From positions 1 through 64,000 of the forward strand of contig NZ_JAECZC010000010.1 of assembly GCF_016056305.1 (NCBI RefSeq): a stretch of DNA of 64,000 nt, given 5' to 3'. The stretch's first letter is position 1. The number at the start of each line of letters is the position of its first letter. The notes under the pieces are model-generated. The model was not told the origin of the DNA and made no database searches. It saw nothing but the letters and a program-made list of their open reading frames with translations. Positions 44,826 to 54,547 of this stretch are shown one piece after another. This DNA is from Amazonocrinis nigriterrae CENA67. Its GTDB lineage: Bacteria > Cyanobacteriota > Cyanobacteriia > Cyanobacteriales > Nostocaceae. The translations under genes and the position numbers were made by a program.

Positions 44826-46280
44826 ATGAAAAGACTTTCGTTTCGATTCCGAATTGCCCTGTTGTCTGCAACTCTTGCAGGAAGTGCCATAGTAGGGTTT
44901 GGTGCAGTTTCTTGGTTGCAGATTTACAATGCAAATATCAGCCGCCTCGATGCAGAAATTTTAAATCATTTGATGCGAGCAACCCGTTCCCCGATGAAAC
45001 CGCGATGGCAAGACTACGGAGACTCGTTAACCTATACCTTCAGCAGGAATGGAAAAACCCCTATTGCACTGCTGGTGCTTGACCCTAACGGCAACACACT
45101 TTATCAATCTAACTCGCTACCTGCCGACATCGAAGTGAATCGTCTGCTGGTGCAGCGTCTTCAGTTGACACCTCTGCCACCACCCCCTCCCGGTGAACTA
45201 CCACCTTTACCTTTTGGGAATCCATCTAAATTAGTACCGCCCTTTCTTCCTCCACACCCACCTATCGCCGTTACTGAACGAACGGCGACAGAAACTTGGC
45301 GAATTGGGGCGGTTAAATTTCCTGATGTTCAAGTTGCCATTGCTGTCAGTCTGCAAGCCGTCAATCAAGACATGGCTGCAATTCGCAATATCTTTCTTGT
45401 TTCAATTCCGGGAGTACTGATGCTGGTTGCTGGGGGAGCATGGTTAATTTCTGGTCGTGCTTTGCGTCCTATTCGGCAATTAACCGAGGTAATTCAACAA
45501 GTCACCGTCAAAGGGCTAGATCAAAGGATTCCCAAAAGTACCACGGATGTTGAATTTGCCGAACTGATTCGGGTATTTAACCAAATGCTCGAACGCCTAG
45601 AACGCAGTTTTACTCAAGCTTCGCGCTTCAGTGGTGATGCGGCTCATGAATTGAAAACTCCACTGACAATTCTGCAAGGCGAACTAGAACGAACTTTGCA
45701 AGAGGTTGAGCCAGGTTCAAAGGTGCAACAGCGCTTAAGCAATTTGTTGGATGAGGTAGGCCGCCTGAATGGAATTACGCGCAAACTTTTGCTGTTATCT
45801 CTAGCAGATGCGGGAAAAATCAGCTTGTATTTAATTGAGGTGGATCTGTCTGAGTTGCTGATTGAGATGGTAGAGGATGTAGAATTACTAGCTCCCCACC
45901 TGAGTGTGCAAACTGATATTAGTGAGGGTTTGCGTTTGATGGGCGATCGCGATTTGCTCCTTCAAGTTCTGCAAAACCTATTCAGTAATGCCATAAAATA
46001 TAACATTGCCGATGGTTGGATTAAGATTCGCGCTCATCAAACTCAAAGAACTATCCACGTTACCATCGCTAATGCATCAAAAGACATTCCCCAAAGCGAT
46101 CGCGATCGCATTTTTGACCGCTTTTATCGCGGCGATCCCGCCCATACCCGGAAAATAGAAGGACTCGGACTCGGACTCAGCCTTGCTCGTGAAATTGCCC
46201 GCGCTCATGGTGGCAACCTCATCCTTAATTCTACATCTTCTGGTGAAACTGCCTTTACCCTAACTTTGCCGATTAAGTAA
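44826..46280 (+). CDS. Orphan membrane sensor histidine kinase
   Basis: A 484-residue kinase. Two membrane helices (about 10-32 and 188-210) enclose a Pro-rich sensor domain (about 33-187; PPPPPGELPPLPFG). HAMP (about 211-263), HisKA with the phospho-acceptor His274 in AAHELKTPLT, and HATPase_c with NLFSNAIKYN and GLGLGLSLAREIARAHGG follow. Family OmpR-partner type. No response regulator gene is adjacent in either direction, though such kinases are usually next to one. Two palindromic sites lie upstream. Confidence 0.92.
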   Translation: MKRLSFRFRIALLSATLAGSAIVGFGAVSWLQIYNANISRLDAEILNHLMRATRSPMKPRWQDYGDSLTYTFSRNGKTPIALLVLDPNGNTLYQSNSLPADIEVNRLLVQRLQLTPLPPPPPGELPPLPFGNPSKLVPPFLPPHPPIAVTERTATETWRIGAVKFPDVQVAIAVSLQAVNQDMAAIRNIFLVSIPGVLMLVAGGAWLISGRALRPIRQLTEVIQQVTVKGLDQRIPKSTTDVEFAELIRVFNQMLERLERSFTQASRFSGDAAHELKTPLTILQGELERTLQEVEPGSKVQQRLSNLLDEVGRLNGITRKLLLLSLADAGKISLYLIEVDLSELLIEMVEDVELLAPHLSVQTDISEGLRLMGDRDLLLQVLQNLFSNAIKYNIADGWIKIRAHQTQRTIHVTIANASKDIPQSDRDRIFDRFYRGDPAHTRKIEGLGLGLSLAREIARAHGGNLILNSTSSGETAFTLTLPIK

Positions 46281-46592
46281 GTAGGTAGGCACAAAAAAAG
46301 TTAACTAGTGAGGATCGTCAGTTGTCAGTTGTCAGTTGTCAGTTGTCATTAGTAAGGGTTTCAGGCATTTTACGTTTCGTAACATAGTCATGTTGATTTT
46401 CACTTACTTACTTAGTTGAGCGATCGCGTCAGGAAAGCCTTTGATTCAGCCTAAAAACATCTCACTGGCAAAAAATCATCAAAGCTATTGTTCAATCTCA
46501 GCACGGATAGCTCAGGGCTACTACAAAGCCCCGCCCTTTAGGGATGGGGTTAGCTTACATTCTGCGGCGTAATCAAAAGCTAGTAGCCAATA
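46281..46592. repeat. Intergenic region with short tandem repeat
   Basis: About four tandem copies of the 8-mer-like unit CAGTTGT(C) lie at 46318-46350. A GCCCCGCCC/GGGATGGGG-type hairpin (about 46530-46555) could terminate the kinase or TPR gene. No gene is seen. Confidence 0.55.
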
Positions 46593-48425
46593 TTATCCCT
46601 GAAGAGTCTCCAAATGTGCGATCGCATCCATAATTTGTTGATAATATTGTATATTTCCTTCTTGGTAGTAAAGCTCGGCAGATTTTTGGAAATCGGCAAT
46701 TGCGCCTTGATAATCTTGGAGATGACAACGGATATCAGCTCGCAAAATATAAGCTGAAGCTGAATAAGGCTGAAGTTGCAAAGCTTGGTTTAAGTCTGTT
46801 TGCGCTTTTGGGAAGTCTCCCAATTGCAAAAAGCTACGACCCCGATTATACCAGTATTCAGCCAAGCTAGAGTCGATGGCAATAGCTTGATCGTAATCTG
46901 CTATTGCCCCTTCATAGTCTTGCAGGGCATATCGAGCATTGGCGCGATCGCTGTACAATGTCGCCAACTGGGGATTGATTTGCAAACCTAGAGTATAGTC
47001 AGCGATCGCACCTTCATAGTCTTGTTGGGCATAGCGCAAAGAACCCCGATTATAGTAAGCTTCTACTAAATCAGGATTAATCTGTATAGCTTTGTTGTAA
47101 TCTGCCATCGCTGCTTGTTCCGCTCCTAACAAACGGCGGGCATTACCTCGGTTACAATAAACTTGGGAAAACTCAGGTGATAATTCTATTGCTTTGGTAT
47201 AGTCTTTGATTGCAGCAGAGAAATTCTGCAAAGCTTCCTGAACAATTCCTCTACCGTAATAAGCTTCTACTAATTTGTTATTTATCTGCAATGCTTGGTT
47301 GTAGTCTGCAATTGCTCCTTGATAATCTCCCAACCAGCGACGAGCAGTGGCGCGATCGCAGTATGCTTCAGCTAAATGAGGATTTTGTTGCAGTAATTGA
47401 TCGCTATGTGCAATTGCTTGAGTATAATCTCCTAATTGGCAATGAGCATGAGCCAGAAAGCCATAAACTAAAGTTAAAGTCGGATTTTTCTGCAATGCGA
47501 GATGAAAGTCCTCAATCGCTCCTTGATAATCTTGTAGGTGAGAACGAATTAAACCCCGCTCATAGTATGCTTGTGCATCATCAGGATTCAGCATTACAGC
47601 TAAGTTAAAGTCCTCAATCGCTCCTTGATAATCTTGCAGGTGAGAACGAACCAAACCCCGATTGTAGTATGCTACGGCAAAATTAGGGTCAATTTCTAGC
47701 GTGCGATTGAAATCTGCAATTGCGCCTTGATAGTCTCCTAAAGCATAGCGGATATTAGCTCGGTTATGGTAAGCTTCTTTGAGGTTAGGGTCAAGTTGTA
47801 ATGCTCGGTGATAATCAGCGATCGCTTGCTGATATTCTCTTAAATTATGGTAAGCAGTAGCGCGACTGCTGTAAGCTGCGGCAAAATCAGGATACCACTG
47901 TAAAGCTTGTTGGAAATCTGCAATGGCTGCTTGATAATCACCATGTTGATCACGAACAACACCCCGATTATGGAATGCCTGAGCAATATCGAAGTGGATA
48001 TGATTAGCTAAGTCAGTACTCAACTCGATTGTTTGGTGATAATCTGCGATGGCTTTATCATAATCTCCTAAAACAAAGTAGGCATTACCGCGACTGTGGT
48101 AAGATTGGGCAAAGTCAGGATTGATTTGTAATGCCTGATAATGATCGGCGATCGCTCCAGTATAATCTGCTAAAAAGTAACGAGCATTAGCCCGATTGTA
48201 GTAAGCTTGTGCAAAATCAGGATTGATTTCTATTGCTCGATCAAAGTCAGCGATCGCTGCGTGATAATCTTTGAGTTCACCGCTCTTGATAATACCCCTA
48301 TTATGGTAGGCTTCAGCATATTCATGATTAAGTTTGATTGCTTGAGTGTAAGAAGCGATCGCTCCTTGATAGTCTCCTTGTAAATGTTTGTCTAATCCTT
48401 GGTTAAAAAAATTCTCAGCGTTCAT
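46593..48425 (-). CDS. TPR protein with 17 tandem tetratricopeptide repeats
   Basis: A 610-residue protein made almost wholly of 34-residue TPRs; I count 17, with consensus AxAYxNRGxxRxxLxDYQGAIADY-type units. It has no signal peptide, membrane segment or enzyme domain, so it is a cytoplasmic protein-protein interaction scaffold. One unit (the fourth) is extended by about eight residues. ATG at 48425. Monocistronic. Partners unknown. Confidence 0.93.
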   Translation of the reverse strand: MNAENFFNQGLDKHLQGDYQGAIASYTQAIKLNHEYAEAYHNRGIIKSGELKDYHAAIADFDRAIEINPDFAQAYYNRANARYFLADYTGAIADHYQALQINPDFAQSYHSRGNAYFVLGDYDKAIADYHQTIELSTDLANHIHFDIAQAFHNRGVVRDQHGDYQAAIADFQQALQWYPDFAAAYSSRATAYHNLREYQQAIADYHRALQLDPNLKEAYHNRANIRYALGDYQGAIADFNRTLEIDPNFAVAYYNRGLVRSHLQDYQGAIEDFNLAVMLNPDDAQAYYERGLIRSHLQDYQGAIEDFHLALQKNPTLTLVYGFLAHAHCQLGDYTQAIAHSDQLLQQNPHLAEAYCDRATARRWLGDYQGAIADYNQALQINNKLVEAYYGRGIVQEALQNFSAAIKDYTKAIELSPEFSQVYCNRGNARRLLGAEQAAMADYNKAIQINPDLVEAYYNRGSLRYAQQDYEGAIADYTLGLQINPQLATLYSDRANARYALQDYEGAIADYDQAIAIDSSLAEYWYNRGRSFLQLGDFPKAQTDLNQALQLQPYSASAYILRADIRCHLQDYQGAIADFQKSAELYYQEGNIQYYQQIMDAIAHLETLQG

Positions 48426-49924
48426 TTAAGTAGAAAGGCACAAATAAATCTAACCATATCAAACTCCAGGTTTGACTTGTCTCGCCTTCAGGCTGGTTAC
48501 AAGCAGCCAATTATGCTTCTTCAAAGGAAAAATTCTTCTGGATCAAGTAGAGTTCAATTAGCAAACAGGCAGATGACTTTATCATTTCTTGCTTATTTTA
48601 GTGTTTTTAGTAAGCAAAATGCGTAAATGGTTACTCAAAAAGCTTGAATGCTTACTCAAAAAGCTTGATTGCTTTCTCATTTTGGTGTTTTCCGCAAGCA
48701 AAAAGCTTGAACACTTACTTAAAATGCTTGAATGCTTACTCATTTCAGTAGATCACGCACTCATTTTGGTGTTTTTTGCAAGTAAAAAGCCTGAACGCTT
48801 ACTCATTTCGGTAGATCACGCACTCATTTTGGTGTTTTCCGCAAGCAAACGGCATATTGGCTTCTAAAAATGCTTGAATGCTTTCTTATATCAGTAGATA
48901 GCGCACTGATTTTAATCTATTTTGCAAGTAAACAGGTAGAGACTGCTGCCAAACTACAGACTGTAACTGGTAGGGTGTGTTGTCGCCAAGCGCAACGCAC
49001 CCTTCGGCTTGGTGCAGTCGCCTGGGTCGGGCTAACCCTACCAAGAGCGCTGCTTCACCATCACTGTTTTTCGGTGCGTTAGGACGTTCGTCCATAACGC
49101 ACCCATTGTTTGTGAATTGCCGCATCAAGTTTAGTATCTTTGAGAATGCTGGTAATGCGAGCTTGGTTACCTCCAGTAAAAAATATACCAGTTGCTTTGG
49201 CGTATGAAATTAAAAATGATAAATTCAACTATTTTTATTGGCAATGTTATACATAACAAGTTTTTATTTATTAGTAATAAAAACCCCTTCATAGCAATAT
49301 GAAAGGGTTTTGAGGATTGTTTTTGAGAAAAATGATACTGCTAAAATTCATTCCTTAGATGATTAAACTTTAACTTTAACTACTATAAATTTACTCCACC
49401 TATAGTTTAATTTTAGATTAAGCTGAGAAGTTATCATGGATACAAAGAAATTTCTTGACAATTGTAAATTGATAATTATTAACACCATTACTTATACCTT
49501 TTGCTAAAAACTTACCCAAAAGAGGATGAAGTTTTTCATAATTGACGACTGAGGCAAACAATAGCTAAAACTCCTATTTTCATGTAAAAGCAATTTATGG
49601 ATTGCAGCAAAGAGCGTGTAGTTTCACTTTAGTCCGATAATTTATTATTTATCCTTTTATTCATCTCAGGCACGTGGATATTCCTGTAAAGGGTTTCAAA
49701 GCTTGACTTAATTCAACTCAAATTTAAGTTTGGTAAAACTAACCAACAATAAGTTCGGTTTTGCCCACTAGTAAGACTTTCCTGATTTAGTACATTGGTA
49801 TTACTGGTAAATAACCAAGGACATTAAACTTCTTCAGTACCTATTAGTTTTTAGTTTTTAAGCAAAAGCCTCTTTCTCTGAGCAGGAGGGGGCTTTAGCA
49901 TTCTTGTGAAGGAAAACTGGAAGA
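48426..49924. repeat. 1.5-kb gene-free region rich in repeats
   Basis: No credible gene is seen. From about 48605 to 48920 lies a tandem repeat; its clearest units are 63 bases long (48738-48800 and 48801 on), with AAGCTTGAATGCTTACTCA-type degenerate units before them. From 48970 to 49042 is a GGTAGGG/CCCTACC inverted repeat containing GGGTGTGTTG/CAACGCACCC (48973-49002). A hairpin sits at 49280-49311. The last 600 bases are AT-rich, with a weak hairpin at about 49867-49897 just before the GDSL gene. Frames opened by the repeats are not reported as genes. Confidence 0.6.
49280..49311. terminator. Strong hairpin, possible bidirectional terminator
   Basis: Arms AAAACCCCTTCATA (49280-49293) and TATGAAAGGGTTTT (49298-49311) pair at 13 of 14 positions around a GCAA tetraloop, with A-rich and T-rich flanks. 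It stands alone in gene-free DNA, so an unannotated small RNA ending here is possible. Confidence 0.55.
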
Positions 49925-50785
49925 GTGAAAAAAAAGATTTTTGCAGCAGTTCTTGCCCTTTTAACTTTAATTATGGTTTTACTTGCAGGTTCTACACAGA
50001 GTTTTGATAATTCTCATCAAATCAACGAACTCTATATCTTTGGTGATAGCCTTTCGGATATAGGAAATGTATTCAAAGCCACTAACGGAGTTTATCCTCC
50101 TAGTCCACCTTACTTTCAAGGGCGTTATTCTAATGGCCCAGTTTGGGTAGAATATCTTGGTTCTCAACTAGGATTAACTAATACAAAAAGCAGTAATTTT
50201 GCTTATGGAGGTGCAACTACTGTCAGCGGTAGTCTGAATGGAGTTCCAGGTACGTTAGTACAAGTATATACTTATACTAAATACCATCAAAAGTTAAATC
50301 CCAATGCACTTTATGTGATCTGGGCTGGAGCAAATGACTATCTTTTTGGTGCAGACCAGCCTGCTGCTTCAATTGCTAATTTATCCAATGCAATTAAATC
50401 ACTTTCATCAGCAGGAGCTAAAAAAATCTTGGTTGCTAATTTACCAGATTTAGGTAAACTTCCAGCAACCTACAATACTTTTAATTCCCGTGCCCTTAGT
50501 TCATTGACAAACCTGCATAATTTGGAATTGGCTAAAAGTATAAATTTGTTTCACCAACAATCAGAGAATAAGACTCAAATATTTCAACTTGATGTTAATT
50601 CTTTATATCGGGAAGCAATGGATAAACCTGAAAAATTTGGTTTGACAAATGTGACTCAGGGGTGCATTTCTAATCTTGCTACTTGTGACAATCCAAACAA
50701 GTTTTTGTTCTGGGATGGCATTCATCCAACAACTGCTGCTCATCGCATCTTGGCACAAGCAGCTTTGAAGACCCTCTCTGAATGA
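49925..50785 (+). CDS. Exported GDSL/SGNH-family esterase or lipase
   Basis: A 286-residue hydrolase. A signal peptide covers about 1-24. Catalytic blocks are visible: FGDSLSDIGN (nucleophile Ser about 42), GGATTVSGS, WAGANDYLF (Asn of the GxND block) and WDGIHPTTAAH (Asp and His of the triad, about 263 and 266). Such enzymes hydrolyse lipids or acyl groups outside the cytoplasm. It starts with GTG at 49925, with GGAAGA nearby. Monocistronic. Confidence 0.9.
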   Translation: MKKKIFAAVLALLTLIMVLLAGSTQSFDNSHQINELYIFGDSLSDIGNVFKATNGVYPPSPPYFQGRYSNGPVWVEYLGSQLGLTNTKSSNFAYGGATTVSGSLNGVPGTLVQVYTYTKYHQKLNPNALYVIWAGANDYLFGADQPAASIANLSNAIKSLSSAGAKKILVANLPDLGKLPATYNTFNSRALSSLTNLHNLELAKSINLFHQQSENKTQIFQLDVNSLYREAMDKPEKFGLTNVTQGCISNLATCDNPNKFLFWDGIHPTTAAHRILAQAALKTLSE

Positions 50786-50829
50786 ATTTAAATTCACCTT
50801 GAAAAAGATTAGTTGACACTCTCCAGTAG

Positions 50830-50857
50830 GGTGCGTTGTCGCCCAGCGCAACGCACC
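50830..50857. repeat. GGTGCGTTG hairpin repeat
   Basis: GGTGCGTTG (50830-50838) pairs with CAACGCACC (50849-50857). It lies between the ends of the GDSL and cydA genes and may terminate both. It matches the repeat at 48973-49002 closely. Confidence 0.65.
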
Positions 50858-50900
50858 GCCAACAATTGACTATGAACAGGAAGCTAGAACAATTAAGGGG

Positions 50901-52346
50901 CTACTGTTGTGCTTCAACGGGGCGTTCGTCGGGAAGAAACTCTCCAGGTTTTGTATCAATAGCTGGTTTGGTGACTTCAATTCCGGGTACAGGCAGGTTA
51001 AAATTCGGGCCTCTACGAATAATGCGGCTACCAAAATATACGTATGCAATCAGTAATAAAATGTAAGTAACTGTAAAACCTGTGAGGGATGCAAGCACAT
51101 TGGTAGCAGGAACGTGAGAGGCAGAATCTACAGTGCGAATTTGCCTGTAAAGCGTCCACGGCTGCCGCCCAACACAGCGTACAATCCAACCGGTATCGAT
51201 CGCAATAAATCCCAGAGGAGCTGCAAACATCCAACCACGCATTAGCCAACGCTGTTGAGTAATCTTTTCTTGTGAAAGCTTGCCTAGTAGCCAATAGAAA
51301 ACACTAATAAACATTAATGCAGCTAAGAAAAAACCAATTGCAACCATCGTGCGGAAACAATAGTAGACTACACCAATCAAGCGTGGACGATCCTCTGGTT
51401 TCCACTCTTTTAAACCTAATACCGGCTCAGTTAATTTTTCTTTAAATTCCAAGATATATCCCAGTGCATTGGGAATGACAATTTCCCAATCATTTTTCTG
51501 TGCTTTGTTATTTGGTAAAGCTAGAAGACTCCAATCAGCAGACTGTCCAGCGGTAACTGTATTCCATTGTGCTTCCATTGCCGCTAATTTTTCTGGTTGA
51601 TAGCGGTACACTTGTTCAGCATTCAAATGTCCTACATATATTTGTAAAGGAGCAACTGCGATCGCAGCTGCTAAGGCAATCACAAAAGATTTAGAAAAAA
51701 AGGCTGTATGGCGATTTTTAAGAATATACCAAGCACTAATCCCACCAATGACAAACAAAGACGTTTCTAGCGTTGCCAAAAACATATGCAAAACGCTGAA
51801 CGGCATAAACGGGTTAAGGATTGCTTGAAAGTAATCATGAACTACAAACTTACCATTAACCATCTCTCCGCCTGCTGGTGTTTGCATCCAGGAACTCGCA
51901 GTCAAAATCCAAACCGTCGATAAATTTGCCCCAATGGCTACCAAAATTGTCGAGAGATAGTGAATCGCAGGATTGACACGTTCCCAGCCGAATAACATAA
52001 TGCCTAGAAACGCGGCTTCTAGCATAAATGCCCAAGATGCCTCAAAACCAATAACACTGCCAAAAAAATTGCCAACCGCTTCCGAAAAGGGTGCCCAGTT
52101 CGTGCCAAACTGAAATTCCATTGGAATGCCCGTTGCTACACCAACACCAAAGTTGAGGGCATACAATTTAGACCAAAAGCGAGCATGATAGTAATAGTCA
52201 GGATTACGAGTTTTCAACCACAGTCCTTCAATGATGACTAAATAAATTCCCACACCTGTTGTCAGCGTGGGCCAAAGCATATGAATGCAAGCAGTCAGTG
52301 CAAACTGCATCCGCGACAGTACAACGGTATCAGATAGAAATTCCAT
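50901..52346 (-). CDS. cydA: Cytochrome bd-type ubiquinol oxidase subunit I
   Basis: A 481-residue integral membrane subunit with about nine helices that carries the haems of a cytochrome bd (cyanide-insensitive type) quinol oxidase. HMLWPTLTTG near the start, the GRQPW motif (CVGRQPWTLYR) and the short Q-loop are characteristic. It oxidises plastoquinol/ubiquinol and reduces O2. ATG 52346 is preferred over GTG 52352. No cydB follows: the next gene downstream is the opposite-strand GDSL esterase. cydAB are normally adjacent, so subunit II must be elsewhere, or lost. Confidence 0.95.
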   Translation of the reverse strand: MEFLSDTVVLSRMQFALTACIHMLWPTLTTGVGIYLVIIEGLWLKTRNPDYYYHARFWSKLYALNFGVGVATGIPMEFQFGTNWAPFSEAVGNFFGSVIGFEASWAFMLEAAFLGIMLFGWERVNPAIHYLSTILVAIGANLSTVWILTASSWMQTPAGGEMVNGKFVVHDYFQAILNPFMPFSVLHMFLATLETSLFVIGGISAWYILKNRHTAFFSKSFVIALAAAIAVAPLQIYVGHLNAEQVYRYQPEKLAAMEAQWNTVTAGQSADWSLLALPNNKAQKNDWEIVIPNALGYILEFKEKLTEPVLGLKEWKPEDRPRLIGVVYYCFRTMVAIGFFLAALMFISVFYWLLGKLSQEKITQQRWLMRGWMFAAPLGFIAIDTGWIVRCVGRQPWTLYRQIRTVDSASHVPATNVLASLTGFTVTYILLLIAYVYFGSRIIRRGPNFNLPVPGIEVTKPAIDTKPGEFLPDERPVEAQQ

Positions 52347-52603
52347 GATCACTTCTGTTGATAGAGGGAACTATTGAGCAGGGCAGCTGTTACGTTTGGA
52401 TTAGCTGAACCTGGAACTGAAACCACCTCTAATTATGAAACGGATATATAGTAATGGCCCAAGCACCAGAATTAAACACACTCAAGATAGAATCTGGTTG
52501 TGCCAAAAGCGCATCTATTCTCCCAAACTGTGGGGATAGAACGCTATAATTCACTCAATTTCCTAATCTTGTTCAACCTCAGAGTTATTAATCTAATTCC
52601 ATC

Positions 52604-52831
52604 ATGAGTAATCTCGATCAAGTGCTGCAAGATGCTTTGCAACTTTCCTACGAGCAGCAAGAAATGCTGATCAAGATTCTACAAAACCGCCGCCACGAAA
52701 ATCGTCGTACAGAAATAGCCACGGATGCTCAACAAACCTTAGCTGATTTCCATATAGGTAAATTTCGGCATCAATCAGCCCAAGATGTCATTGCAGCGTT
52801 ACGCCAGTCTTTAAATGAACCAGAGAAATGA
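52604..52831 (+). CDS. Antitoxin of RelE/ParE-type pair
   Basis: A 75-residue acidic-basic protein, helical throughout, with LSYEQQEMLIKILQNRRHENRR and a C-terminal SAQDVIAALRQSL. It resembles short cyanobacterial antitoxins. Its stop overlaps the start of the toxin gene by four bases (ATGA, 52828-52831). Function is inferred from the coupled partner. Confidence 0.8.
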   Translation: MSNLDQVLQDALQLSYEQQEMLIKILQNRRHENRRTEIATDAQQTLADFHIGKFRHQSAQDVIAALRQSLNEPEK

Positions 52832-53112
52832 GACTGCTGGTTTTAACCCCAAAATTCAAACGAGCATTCCATAAGTTTGTCAAGCGAAATGCTGAACTCC
52901 AGCAGCGCATTGAAGAAACTCTTCAACAAATGGAAGCAGACGTATTTGCCGCAGCCTTGGGTACCCACAAACTGAGTGGCAAACTCGATGGTCTTCAGGC
53001 TTGTTCTTGCGGCTATGATTGTCGTGTTGTCTTCTCCATTGAACTGGATGTAGAAACAAATAGTGAAGTCATTGTTCTGCTCGACATTGGGACGCATGAT
53101 GAAGTTTATTAA
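52828..53112 (+). CDS. RelE/ParE-family (YafQ-like) toxin
   Basis: A 94-residue toxin with VLTPKFKRAFHKFVKRN near the start, THKLSGKLDGLQACSCGYDCRVVF and VIVLLDIGTHDEVY at the end, the layout of RelE-fold mRNA interferases. It would act on ribosome-bound mRNA or gyrase when unneutralised. Coupled to the antitoxin upstream. Three Cys in one strand are unusual but not disqualifying. Confidence 0.88.
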   Translation: MRLLVLTPKFKRAFHKFVKRNAELQQRIEETLQQMEADVFAAALGTHKLSGKLDGLQACSCGYDCRVVFSIELDVETNSEVIVLLDIGTHDEVY

Positions 53113-53285
53113 CTGTATGGTATTGACGACAGTAGGTCAGCGAACTTATCGTCAACATCTTTACACCAATGCATATACAGTTACTACCTGAGATTGAGAT
53201 TTAGTGAACAGTTGGGGTAAAAAATAGGGTTAGCGATACCTGGTTTAGGTGTAGCGATCGCTTAATTGAAACATGCAACAAAATG

Positions 53286-53318
53286 CAAAAACCCTGCTCA
53301 AGACTGAGCAGGGTTTTG
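53286..53318. terminator. Intrinsic terminator, usable on both strands
   Basis: Arms CAAAACCCTGCTCA (about 53287-53300) and TGAGCAGGGTTTTG (53305-53318) form a long stem with a four-base loop and A/T-rich flanks on both sides. It lies 34 bases beyond the stop of the small minus-strand ORF and 174 beyond the toxin gene. Confidence 0.8.
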
Positions 53319-53351
53319 TAAAGTTTTTTTGCTAACACTTTGAGATTTTTT

Positions 53352-53456
53352 TTAGAAAACATTCATGATTGTGATGATGCTGACACTAGTCAACATAATC
53401 AAAGCGCCCATAACTATAGATTGACCCAGGGTATTAGAGAATTTTGAATTGTTCAT
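53352..53456 (-). CDS. Small hydrophobic peptide, 34 aa, candidate gene
   Basis: An ATG at 53456 opens a 34-codon frame ending TAA at 53352. The peptide begins MNNSKFSNTLGQ and continues as one hydrophobic helix (about 13-31). AAGGA lies about 11 bases upstream and a strong terminator lies 34 bases downstream, which is what a real short gene would show. It resembles the many single-helix small subunits of cyanobacterial membrane complexes, but I cannot match it to one. Too short for usual gene callers. Confidence 0.5.
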   Translation of the reverse strand: MNNSKFSNTLGQSIVMGALIMLTSVSIITIMNVF

Positions 53457-53753
53457 TTTAGTAAAAATCCTTAATTTACTGGATTAGATAAACATATCAG
53501 TAACAGTATAAATATCCATAAAAGTATCGTAAAACTTAAATTTTTGTAAAGTTTCTTAGTAAATGCTGTGGTATTTGCTCAATATCTAAGGATATAACAA
53601 TAATATTTGTATAAAAAAATACTAAAAAATTTTGTCTCTTGTTAGGTAGTGATAACCGAACAAAATAATTCACTTATCTCCGAGCGGGATATGAGCCTTT
53701 ATAGGGTAAGATTAATCTTAATCAAGGTAAAACCATTTCATCGGAAAATAATC

Positions 53754-54479
53754 ATGACAGCTTCTACGGCATCTAGAAACCAAACAGCCGCTTTTGACTT
53801 GGATCTATTAAATCAACAGTTTGAAACTGCTACTCCCAAAGAAATCCTGGCATGGTCTATAGAGAATATCCCCACAGGACTGGTACAAACCAGCGCCTTT
53901 AACGTCGATGATATGGTTATTACCCATATTCTCTACAGCGAACTCAAGCATCCAGTTCCAGTTATCTTTCTCGACACCTTGTTCCACTTCCCCCAAACTC
54001 TAGAACTAGTTGCTAAAGCCAAAGAAGTCTATAACTTAGATTTACAAACTTATAAAACTCCAGATGTAGACAGCCGCGAAGCGTTCACCGCTAAATACGG
54101 CGAAGCACTCTGGGATAAAGATATTGCTCAATTCCACCAAATTACTAAAATTGAACCACTATTACGGGGTTTGAACGAACTCAACACAGTTGCTTGGATT
54201 ACTGGACGCCGCCGCGACCAAGCTGTTACCCGTGCTAATATGCCCATATTTGAACTCGACAATCAAGGTCGGTTGAAAGTAAATCCCATAGCTACCTGGA
54301 CACGCCAAGATAGCTGGCGTTATGTGGCTGAACATGGAGTAATTTACAATCCTCTACATGACCAAGGTTATCCCAGCATCGGTGACGAACCCATCACCAC
54401 CAAAGTAGCTGAAGGTGAAGACGAACGCGCCGGACGCTGGCGGGGAAGCAATAAAACAGAATGTGGAATTCATATTTAA
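53754..54479 (+). CDS. cysH: Phosphoadenylyl-sulfate reductase
   Basis: A 241-residue enzyme that reduces PAPS to sulfite with thioredoxin in assimilatory sulfate reduction. Visible are SAFNVDDMVITHIL, VPVIFLDTLFHFPQT, WITGRRRDQAVTR, and the C-terminal catalytic Cys in KTECGIHI. The CC...CC motifs of iron-sulfur APS reductases are absent, so PAPS type is favoured. The frame opens at 53649, but ATG 53754 gives the normal family length and GGAAAA lies just before it. The sulfate-binding protein gene at 57890 belongs to the same nutrient pathway. Confidence 0.93.
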   Translation: MTASTASRNQTAAFDLDLLNQQFETATPKEILAWSIENIPTGLVQTSAFNVDDMVITHILYSELKHPVPVIFLDTLFHFPQTLELVAKAKEVYNLDLQTYKTPDVDSREAFTAKYGEALWDKDIAQFHQITKIEPLLRGLNELNTVAWITGRRRDQAVTRANMPIFELDNQGRLKVNPIATWTRQDSWRYVAEHGVIYNPLHDQGYPSIGDEPITTKVAEGEDERAGRWRGSNKTECGIHI

Positions 54480-54547
54480 TTTAGTCATTAGTCAGTTGTC
54501 ATTAGTCAGTAGTATTTAGAGAAAGAACAACTGACAACTGACTAAAT

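Noticed and set aside
46500-46560. tRNA-like GGATAGCTCAG stretch
   Set aside because: No acceptor stem, anticodon loop or T-arm can be folded around it.
48589-49207. Several 70-92-aa frames in the gene-free region
   Set aside because: They translate tandem or palindromic repeats and lack ribosome-binding sites.
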